Source of the DNA: Alphaproteobacteria bacterium
GTDB lineage: Bacteria; Pseudomonadota; Alphaproteobacteria; CACIAM-22H2
NCBI GenBank assembly: GCA_947500965.1
Contig: CANMWW010000210.1
Location: 1 to 5,043 of the forward strand
Direction of reading: 5' to 3'
Length of the DNA: 5,043 bases
The stretch's first letter is position 1. Each line of letters starts with the position of its first letter. The notes under the pieces were generated by a model, which was not told where the DNA came from, ran no database searches, and saw only the letters and a list, made by a program, of their open reading frames with translations. Both the position numbers and the translations under genes were made by a program. Positions 1 to 5,043 of the stretch are shown here, piece after piece.

Positions 1-534
1 CACCGATGCCTCGTCGAGCGACCCGCGTCGCGCCATGAGCGCGAGGTGGAACTTCTGGTACTGGCCCTGCATCGCGGCGGCCAGCGCCGCGCGCGAGGCC
101 ACGACCGAGTCCGGCCCGAGGATCGGGAGTTCCTTGAACACCACCCGCAGCCGCGGGTCGGCGCGGGCGAGCGCGATCACCGGCTCGGCCACCTGCTTGC
201 AGTACGGGCATCGGTAGTCGAAGAACTGGACCAGCACCGCGTCGGCGTTCGCCGGGCCGATGGCGGGCGAGCCGGGATCCTGCAGCAGGTCGGCTCGAAC
301 CCGGCGCAGCGCCTCGACCTGGCCGGAGGCGGCCTCGGCCTTCTGCTTCTCCTCCAGCGCGTTCAGCGCCTCTACCAGGATCTCCGGGTTGCGCAGGATG
401 AAGTCGCGCACGATCGCGCGCACCGCGTCCTCCTGGGGCGCCGAGAGGACCTGTGCCTGCGCCTGCGGCGCGATGGCGGGGATCGCGAGGCAGAGCGCGA
501 GCGCGAGTCCGCGCGCGGAGAGCATGCGTTTCAT
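1..534 (-). CDS. DsbA/ScsC-like periplasmic thiol-disulfide protein (3' end beyond window)
   Basis: This is a thioredoxin-fold thiol-disulfide oxidoreductase that should form, reduce or isomerise disulfide bonds in periplasmic proteins. The 178 visible residues begin with a Sec signal peptide (about 1-27, cleavage after AQA). A helical, charged segment follows (about 34-68, containing RNPEIL and EEKQKAEA) and resembles the ScsC/Com1-type N-terminal region, which in ScsC proteins drives oligomerisation. The thioredoxin domain starts near residue 97; the redox motif CPYC is at 109-112 (bases 199-210), after VQFFDYR. The family-typical FKELPILGPDS stretch lies at 133-143. The cis-proline loop and C-terminus lie outside the window, so completeness cannot be judged. 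The ATG at 534 overlaps the TGA of the upstream lipoprotein gene as ATGA. No Shine-Dalgarno sequence precedes it, so translation probably depends on coupling. Family assignment is firm; oxidase versus isomerase role is open. Confidence 0.93.
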   Translation of the reverse strand, partial: MKRMLSARGLALALCLAIPAIAPQAQAQVLSAPQEDAVRAIVRDFILRNPEILVEALNALEEKQKAEAASGQVEALRRVRADLLQDPGSPAIGPANADAVLVQFFDYRCPYCKQVAEPVIALARADPRLRVVFKELPILGPDSVVASRAALAAAMQGQYQKFHLALMARRGSLDEASV

Positions 535-1289
535 CTGAAGAGCTGGACCTCGACGACATGGCCGATCGCCTGCGGCGCGGCCTCGGGCAGGCGCGCGGGC
601 ATCGCGCCCAGCGCCACGAAGGAGATCCTGGCCGTGGCGACCGAATCCCGGGGGAAGAAGTCGCGATAGAGCCCGAGCAGGTCCGCGCTCTCGGCGATCC
701 AGCCGCCGGCGAGGCCCTGGGCTGCCGGCCGCAGCACGCGGCGCGCGCCATCCTCCGCGGTCGCGGCGAGTTCGAGCCGCGCGAGCTCGCGGCGCGCCAC
801 GCCCGCGCCGGACAGCGAGAGCTCGATGCGCCTCTGGTGGTCGGGCAGTCCGGCGCCCCAGCGCATCCATCGCGATGGCTGGATGAGCGCGGGGGAGCCG
901 CCGCCATCCAGCCCGACGATGATGCGCAACCCGCGCGGGAGGCCGTCGCCCGCGCCATCGAAGGCCGAGGGCTCCAGCTTCCAGTGCCAGTGCAGGATCG
1001 GCGTCGACACGAGGCCACCGTCGATCCGGCGCAGGATCGTGTCGCCGCCGGGCGCGTCGAAGCTCAGGACCGAGCGCCCGGCCTCCGGCAAGACGCGCAT
1101 GCGCGCCGCGCGGTCGCCATGCCTGGACCAGCCCGGCGGCGGTCGCGCGGGATCGAAGTCGGCGGCCGGGGCCACGACGAGGAGGCGGCCGTCGGGAAGC
1201 TGCGCGAGGGGCTCGGGCGGGGATGGGGAGGCGCAGGCGGCGAGCGCCGTGCCTGCAAGCCCGGTGAAGATGAAGTCGCGGCGCCTCAC
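531..1289 (-). CDS. Probable DUF3047-like lipoprotein with Tat-like signal
   Basis: The 252-residue product has no known function. Its N-terminus has a twin-arginine-like motif (RRDFI, 3-7), a short hydrophobic stretch and a lipobox LAAC with Cys19, which predicts a lipid-anchored envelope protein, possibly Tat-exported. A Ser/Pro-rich linker follows. The body has a WHWK motif (101-104), a region rich in beta-strand-like segments and a C-terminal block (about 201-252, with LYRDFF and ARISFVAL). Together these resemble the DUF3047 family, whose members carry a similar W-x-W-K core and a late RD-x-x-x-Y/F segment; this match is from memory and moderate. The GTG at 1289 is preferred over an in-frame ATG at 1337: it follows GGAGA by 5 bases, overlaps the protease stop as GTGA, and places the signal right at the N-terminus. 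Its own TGA overlaps the next ATG, so it sits coupled inside a three-gene operon. Confidence 0.85.
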   Translation of the reverse strand: MRRRDFIFTGLAGTALAACASPSPPEPLAQLPDGRLLVVAPAADFDPARPPPGWSRHGDRAARMRVLPEAGRSVLSFDAPGGDTILRRIDGGLVSTPILHWHWKLEPSAFDGAGDGLPRGLRIIVGLDGGGSPALIQPSRWMRWGAGLPDHQRRIELSLSGAGVARRELARLELAATAEDGARRVLRPAAQGLAGGWIAESADLLGLYRDFFPRDSVATARISFVALGAMPARLPEAAPQAIGHVVEVQLFR

Positions 1290-2695
1290 TCTTTTCTCCG
1301 CTGGCTGGTTTCCCTGATGTCCTGCGCGCGCAGCCAAGCCGGGCCGTGGGGCGGCAGCTGGCGCATCGCGCGCTCGGCGAAGTGCGCTGCGTCGTCGCGC
1401 CTGCCGAGGCGGGCATAATGCTCCGCCTGGGCGTAGTCGGCGAGCCCGAGCTGGTTGTCGCGCCCATAGGCCTGCGCGAGCAGCCGCCAGGTATCGGCAT
1501 CCTGGGGCTGCAGGCGCCGCGCGCGCTCCAGCGTCGCGATCGCCGCCTTGGTCGCGCCGGCCTGCAGCTCGGCCGAGCCCAGCGCCTGCACGATCAGCGG
1601 CTCGTTCGGCGCCAGCGCCACGGCCCGCGCGTAGAGGGCGCGGGCTTCCTCGGCCTTGCCTTGCTCGAGCTGGAACTGGGCACGCGTCTCGATGAAGAAG
1701 GGATCGCTGGGGCGCTCGCGGATCAGCGCGTCGAGCATGCGCGCCGACTCGGCGAAGGCGAGGGTCTTGTAGGCGGCGATGGCGCGCGCGTACCGGGCCT
1801 CGAGCGACTCGTCGCCCGGCTTGTAGGTCGTGTTCACCCGTCCCGGCTCGAGGAAGCCGCGCAGCTTGCCACGCATGCGCGCGTGGCGCTCCTCGACGGC
1901 CGGGCTGGTGGGCGTGCTGGCGAAGCGCGACTTCGCGAGGTGCGCGCGCAGGAACTCGACGCGTTCGCGCGTCACGGGATGCGTGCGCACGTAGGGATCC
2001 TGCCTGCCGACCTGGAGCAGCTCCTGGTCGGCGAGGATGTCGAGGAACTCCTTCAGGCCGCGGGGGGACTGCCCGGTCCGCTCGAGGAGCGAGATGGCGG
2101 CCTGGTCGGCCTGGTTCTCCATGCCGCGCGAGTAGCGCAGCAGGAAGCGCTCGGTGACGGTGGGGCCGCCTCCGCCCCGCACGCCGCCCCAGTCGTTCGG
2201 GTTGCCCGGACGCATCCCCGCGCCCGCGGCGCCGAAGGTCGCGAGCATCTCGAGGATCATCGGCACCATCGACTGGCTGATCTGCTCGCGCATCTGCGCG
2301 AGGTGCCCGCCCTGGATGTGCCCCGTCTCGTGCGCGATCACGCCGATCACCTGCCCGGCGTTGTCGCTTCGCATCAGCAGGCCCGTGTTCAGGTACATGT
2401 TCAGGCCGTTCGCGACGAACGCGTTGAGCGACCTGTCGTTGACGAGGTGCACGCTGATCGCCGCGGGGTCGAGCGACGCGGCCGCGAAAAGTGGCGCCGC
2501 GAAGGACCTGATGGTAGCCTCGATCTCGGCGTCGCGGATGAAGCTGACAGGTCGCCTCTGCGCCTCCGCGCGCGGGGCGAGCGCCCCCGCGAGCGCCATG
2601 GCGACCGCAGCGCGCAGGATCAGGCTACCGATGCTCCTCAGAAGTCTTCTGCCCCGGGACACGGGATGCGCCGGCGGGGCGCGGTCTGGCTTCAC
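1286..2695 (-). CDS. BepA-like periplasmic M48 zinc metalloprotease with TPR domain
   Basis: This is a zinc-dependent endopeptidase of family M48, built like E. coli BepA (YfgC), which assists outer-membrane protein assembly and degrades stalled ones. The 469-residue length fits that family. A basic N-region and hydrophobic segment (about 20-40) end in AEA, giving a Sec-type signal with cleavage near residue 45. The zinc site is HETGH at 122-126, with Glu193 in ENQAD (193-197) as expected third ligand. A downstream HP motif (THPVTRERV, His239) matches the loop holding the BepA regulatory histidine. A Gly-rich loop lies at about 156-178. Residues 298-450 form several TPR-like helical repeats, the likely binding platform for client proteins or the Bam machinery. 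The GTG at 2695 is chosen because AGGGAAGAAGG lies 7 bases upstream; GTG 2662 lacks such a site. An upstream in-frame extension to 2950 is antisense to the divergent gene. It is the first gene of the leftward operon. Confidence 0.96.
   Translation of the reverse strand: MKPDRAPPAHPVSRGRRLLRSIGSLILRAAVAMALAGALAPRAEAQRRPVSFIRDAEIEATIRSFAAPLFAAASLDPAAISVHLVNDRSLNAFVANGLNMYLNTGLLMRSDNAGQVIGVIAHETGHIQGGHLAQMREQISQSMVPMILEMLATFGAAGAGMRPGNPNDWGGVRGGGGPTVTERFLLRYSRGMENQADQAAISLLERTGQSPRGLKEFLDILADQELLQVGRQDPYVRTHPVTRERVEFLRAHLAKSRFASTPTSPAVEERHARMRGKLRGFLEPGRVNTTYKPGDESLEARYARAIAAYKTLAFAESARMLDALIRERPSDPFFIETRAQFQLEQGKAEEARALYARAVALAPNEPLIVQALGSAELQAGATKAAIATLERARRLQPQDADTWRLLAQAYGRDNQLGLADYAQAEHYARLGRRDDAAHFAERAMRQLPPHGPAWLRAQDIRETSQRRKE
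1295..1299 (-). promoter_or_regulatory. Ribosome binding site of the DUF3047-like lipoprotein gene
   Basis: The minus strand reads GGAGA, 5 bases before the GTG at 1289 and inside the last codons of the protease gene. It supports the GTG start at the GTGA overlap instead of the ATG at 1337, which would add 16 residues ahead of the export signal. Confidence 0.6.
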
Positions 2696-2804
2696 GTCTG
2701 GGCCTTCTTCCCTCGGATCGGGGGACACTACCCGCGAAGCTAGTGGGCGGGCGCGCCGCAATCCAGTCGCGCTGGCACGGCTGGCGGCATGCTGCCTCGC
2801 GATC
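2696..2804. promoter_or_regulatory. Divergent intergenic region (promoters not resolved)
   Basis: This region separates the leftward protease operon from the rightward GGT-like gene, so promoters for both should lie in or near it. I could not identify a convincing -35/-10 pair, operator palindrome or riboswitch on either strand. The part from about 2760 onward also encodes the lipoprotein-like leader of the GGT-like protein, so the true non-coding gap is probably shorter, nearer 2696-2760. Assignment as regulatory rests on gene orientation only. Confidence 0.35.
2703..2713 (-). promoter_or_regulatory. Strong ribosome binding site of the M48 protease gene
   Basis: On the minus strand this reads AGGGAAGAAGG and ends 7 bases before the GTG at 2695. 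It is the best purine-rich Shine-Dalgarno-like stretch in the region and decides the GTG start over the in-frame GTG at 2662 and the longer open frame upstream. Confidence 0.7.
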
Positions 2805-4328
2805 ATGGCGGCCGCGTGTTCCTCCGACGATGCGTCCAAGGGCGGTCCGGCGGCGGTCTTCGTGGGCGGCGCGGCCGTGGACGAGCCGCGCGCGGCCCTG
2901 GCGGCGCGCGATGTCCTGGCGGCGCGCGGCACGGCGGTCGACGCGGTCACGGCGGCCTACTTCACCCTGTCCGCGACCCTTCCATCGGTGGCGACCCTCG
3001 GGGGCGGCGGCGCCTGCCTGGTCTTCGACGCGCGGCTCGGACGCATGGAGGCGGTGGACTTCACCCCGCGCGACGCCGCCGCGCCGGCGCCGATGAACGC
3101 GCGCGGCTTCTTCGTGATGCAGGGGCGCTACGGCCGCGCGCGCTGGGAGCAGCTGGTCGGCCCCGCGGAGGCGCTGGCGCGCTTCGGCCATCCGGTGTCC
3201 CGCGCGCTGGCGCACGACATCGCCGAGAACATGTCCGTCATCGCGGGCAGCCCGGAACTGTCGCGCCTGCTGGCTCCCGGCGGCAGGCCGCTGCGCGAGG
3301 GCGAGCGGCTCGTCCAGCCCGCGCTCGCGGACACCCTCGCCCTGATCCGCAGCCGTGGCGCGAAGGAGTTCCACGAGGGCGAGGGCGCGCGCCGCTTCGT
3401 CGACGCGGCCCGCGCCGCGGGTGCGCGCTTCACCGACGAGGCGTTCGCCGTCGCGGCGCCGCAGTTCAGGGCACCCCTGACCGTCACGCTCCGCGAGACC
3501 CGCGTCGCCTTCCTGCCGCCTCCGTCGATGGCCGGCGTCTACCAGGCGCAGGTCTGGCAGATGCTCGCGCCGCGCTGGCCCGATGCCTCGCCCGCCGAGC
3601 AGGCCAACCTCCTCGTCGAGGCGCAGAAGCGGGCGCTCGCCGACGCGCGGCGCTGGGCCGGGCTCGACCTCTCGGACTTCGCCCTGGTGACCGATGCGAT
3701 ATCCGCGCGGCGTGCCCAGGCCATGATGGCCGACTACCGGGCCGGCCAGGTTTCCGCCACCGAGCCGCCCGCAGCCTTGCCCGAGAGCCCGGCGACAGCG
3801 ACGCTCGTCGCGGTCGATGTCGAGGGTGGCGCTGCCGCCTGCGCCGTGTCCGCCGGAGGGTTCTTCGGGTCGGGACGCGCGGCCGGCGGCGTGATCCTCG
3901 CCGCTCCGTCGACGGGGGGCGCCAGCCCCGGCACGGCTTCGCTTTCCGCGATGATGGCGATACGCGCGGCGGCGGGGCGCGGCGCGTTCGCGGCGCGCGC
4001 CGACTCCGAGCAGTTCGTCTTCGCGGGCGCCTCGGGCGGCGGGCGCGGCGCGGCGGCGTCGCTCGTCGCCGCAGGCCTGTCGTCGATCGTGCGGCGCGAG
4101 TCGCTCGGCGAGGTCGTCGATCGCCCGCGCCTCTTCGTCCCGGGCGGCAGCCCCGATGTGCTCGGCGAGCCGGGCGCCGTCGCGCGCGGCCAGCGCGTCG
4201 TGGAGAGCCCACCGCTCGGCCGGGTGAATGCGATCTCCTGCCCGGCGGGCATCATCGTCGAGCCGACCGCCTGCCGCGTGCGCCACGACCAGCGCGGCAA
4301 CGGCCTCGCGGTCGGTGGCGTGCGCTGA
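2805..4328 (+). CDS. Divergent gamma-glutamyltransferase-family protein, probable lipoprotein
   Basis: This protein belongs to the GGT family of self-cleaving N-terminal-nucleophile hydrolases, which split gamma-glutamyl amides such as glutathione in the periplasm. From the ATG at 2805 it has 507 residues, shorter than the roughly 580 of E. coli GGT. Family marks are GTAVDAVTAA (42-51), LGGGGACLVFD (65-75), a YGRARW...GPAEALARFGHPVS block (109-132), FFGSG (353-357), ASGGGRGA (409-416) and a C-terminal HDQRGNGLAVGG (494-505). Thr331, in TATLVAVD, aligns with the autocatalytic Thr391 of E. coli GGT. Many substrate-pocket residues differ: no Arg in the DFRE position, no NN-x-x-DD motif, LSAM in place of LSSM. 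The GVPG region is shortened. The reading frame upstream of the ATG encodes a hydrophobic leader ending in AAAC (Cys at 2817-2819), so export as a lipoprotein is likely but needs an upstream start; none of ATG, GTG or TTG is available after 2631. The family call is firm; activity and start are uncertain. Confidence 0.88.
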   Translation: MAAACSSDDASKGGPAAVFVGGAAVDEPRAALAARDVLAARGTAVDAVTAAYFTLSATLPSVATLGGGGACLVFDARLGRMEAVDFTPRDAAAPAPMNARGFFVMQGRYGRARWEQLVGPAEALARFGHPVSRALAHDIAENMSVIAGSPELSRLLAPGGRPLREGERLVQPALADTLALIRSRGAKEFHEGEGARRFVDAARAAGARFTDEAFAVAAPQFRAPLTVTLRETRVAFLPPPSMAGVYQAQVWQMLAPRWPDASPAEQANLLVEAQKRALADARRWAGLDLSDFALVTDAISARRAQAMMADYRAGQVSATEPPAALPESPATATLVAVDVEGGAAACAVSAGGFFGSGRAAGGVILAAPSTGGASPGTASLSAMMAIRAAAGRGAFAARADSEQFVFAGASGGGRGAAASLVAAGLSSIVRRESLGEVVDRPRLFVPGGSPDVLGEPGAVARGQRVVESPPLGRVNAISCPAGIIVEPTACRVRHDQRGNGLAVGGVR

Positions 4329-4335
4329 CCGGAAT

Positions 4336-4340
4336 GGAAG
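4336..4340 (+). promoter_or_regulatory. Ribosome binding site of the aminotransferase gene
   Basis: GGAAG sits 7 bases before the TTG at 4348, in the 19-base gap after the GGT-like gene. It supports the TTG start, which keeps the conserved IAPF-x-VM segment, over the ATG at 4396. Confidence 0.55.
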
Positions 4341-4347
4341 CCCTGCC

Positions 4348-5043
4348 TTGGCCCTGAAGGCCGCCCGCCGGAGCGCCATCGCGCCCTTCATCGTCATGGA
4401 CGTGCTGCGCGCGGCGACCGCGCGCGACCGCGCGGCGCGCGGCCCGGGCGAGCGGGCCGTCCACCTGGAGATCGGGCAGCCGGGCGAGGGCGCGCCGGCC
4501 GCCGTGCTCGACGCCGCCGCGCGCGCGTTGCGCGAGGACAGGCTCGGCTACACCGAGACGCTGGGCCTGCCGCGCCTGCGCGAGCGCATCGCCGCGCATT
4601 ACCGCGCCGTGCACGGCATCGACGTGCCCGCCGGGCGGGTCGTCGTCACGACCGGCTCGTCGGGCGCCTTCATCCTGGCCTTCCTCGCCGCCTTCGACGC
4701 CGGCGACCGCGTGGCGATCGCCGACCCCGGCTACCCCGCCTATCGCAACATCCTCTCGGCGCTCGGCGTCGAGGTGGTCGGCATCCCCGCCGATGCCGGC
4801 GACCGCTACCAGCCGACGATCGAGAGGCTCGAGGCCGCGGGCAGGCTCGACGGGCTGATCGTGGCGAGCCCGGCGAACCCCACGGGCACGATGCTCGGCG
4901 CGTCGCAGCTCGCCGCGCTCGGCGCCTGGTGCGCGCGCCGCGGCGTGCGCCTCGTCTCGGACGAGATCTACCACGGCATCGTCTATGGCGAGCCGGCCGC
5001 ATCCGCCGCGGCCATCGCGCCCGAGGCGATCGTCATCAACAGC
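4348..5043 (+). CDS. Class I/II PLP-dependent aminotransferase (3' end beyond window)
   Basis: This is a fold-type I PLP enzyme of the aspartate aminotransferase superfamily, expected to move an amino group between an amino acid and a 2-oxo acid in the cytoplasm. The 232 visible residues contain the N-terminal IAPFIVMDVL (11-20), the substrate-loop motif IGQP (42-45), GYTETLGLPRLRERIA (67-82), TTGSSGAF (101-108, PLP phosphate side), DPGYPAYRN (126-134), SPANPTG (174-180, with the conserved Asn) and SDEIYHGIVY (204-213, with the Asp contacting the pyridine nitrogen and the Tyr). The window ends at INS, exactly where the family usually continues into the SFSK segment with the PLP-binding lysine, so that lysine is not seen. 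The TTG start follows GGAAG at 7 bases; ATG 4396 would delete conserved residues. It lies 19 bases after the GGT-like gene and is probably co-transcribed with it. Substrate cannot be named from sequence. Confidence 0.94.
   Translation, partial: MALKAARRSAIAPFIVMDVLRAATARDRAARGPGERAVHLEIGQPGEGAPAAVLDAAARALREDRLGYTETLGLPRLRERIAAHYRAVHGIDVPAGRVVVTTGSSGAFILAFLAAFDAGDRVAIADPGYPAYRNILSALGVEVVGIPADAGDRYQPTIERLEAAGRLDGLIVASPANPTGTMLGASQLAALGAWCARRGVRLVSDEIYHGIVYGEPAASAAAIAPEAIVINS

Noticed and set aside
46..2743. Long plus-strand open frames (46-669, 453-1418, 1346-2743)
   Set aside because: All are antisense to the protease, lipoprotein and thiol-protein genes, have biased Arg/Gly/Ala content and show no domain.
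2154..2804. Upstream in-frame extension of the GGT-like gene
   Set aside because: It is antisense to the M48 protease coding sequence and resembles no protein; only the last few dozen bases, from about 2750, look like real coding sequence (the leader).
2696..2950. Upstream in-frame extension of the M48 protease
   Set aside because: It lies antisense to the GGT-like N-terminus and would bury the signal peptide; the GTG at 2695 has a strong ribosome binding site.
2789..4357. 522-codon plus-strand frame overlapping the GGT-like gene
   Set aside because: It is a frame-shifted shadow of the GGT-like gene with extreme Arg/Gly content and no motifs.
2625..4397. 590-codon open frame on the minus strand opposite the GGT-like gene
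   Set aside because: It is an Arg/Ala-rich low-complexity translation with no recognisable motif, fully antisense to a gene with clear GGT family marks; GC-rich codon bias makes such shadow frames common.
4405..4450. GC-only repeat-like stretch (repeated cgcgcgac / gcggcgcg units)
   Set aside because: It encodes the Ala/Arg-rich helix ATARDRAARGPGE of the aminotransferase; the repetition follows from codon bias and no unit is cleanly conserved.
4252..5002. Minus-strand open frames opposite the aminotransferase
   Set aside because: They mirror a gene with a full set of class I/II aminotransferase motifs and have no independent family signal.

Overview
The window is very GC-rich (about 70% by eye) with dense, short-spaced genes, strong GC bias at third codon positions, GTG and TTG starts, and periplasmic proteins of types common in Alphaproteobacteria. 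I infer a GC-rich alphaproteobacterium, most likely Rhodospirillales-like; the lineage is a judgement from protein style, not a search result. No RNA genes, mobile elements, CRISPR arrays, attachment sites or convincing terminators are visible.

Layout: two gene groups diverge from a short region around 2696-2804. Leftward (minus strand) runs a tight three-gene operon: a BepA-like M48 metalloprotease with a TPR tail (1286-2695), a probable DUF3047-like lipoprotein with a Tat-like signal (531-1289), and a DsbA/ScsC-like thiol-disulfide protein with a CPYC active site (534 down to the window edge, 3' end missing). Each junction is a 4-base start/stop overlap (GTGA, then ATGA), so translation is probably coupled. 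Rightward (plus strand) runs a divergent gamma-glutamyltransferase-family protein with a lipoprotein-like leader (2805-4328, true start uncertain), followed 19 bases later by a class I/II PLP-dependent aminotransferase (4348 to the window edge, cut just before its expected catalytic lysine motif).

Working together: the leftward genes look like an envelope quality-control set. In E. coli, BepA helps assemble or degrade outer-membrane proteins, including LptD, whose maturation needs disulfide rearrangement. A BepA-like protease encoded with a ScsC/DsbA-like thiol protein fits that theme, and the uncharacterised lipoprotein translated between them is a candidate third partner. The rightward pair could link a periplasmic gamma-glutamyl or related amide hydrolase to amino-acid metabolism, but the GGT-like protein lacks several residues of the classical glutamate pocket, so its substrate is open.

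The points most worth a second look are the altered active site of the GGT-like protein, its leader with no conventional start codon, and the coupled protease-lipoprotein-thiol oxidoreductase operon. I see no evidence of a wholly new defence or mobile system.
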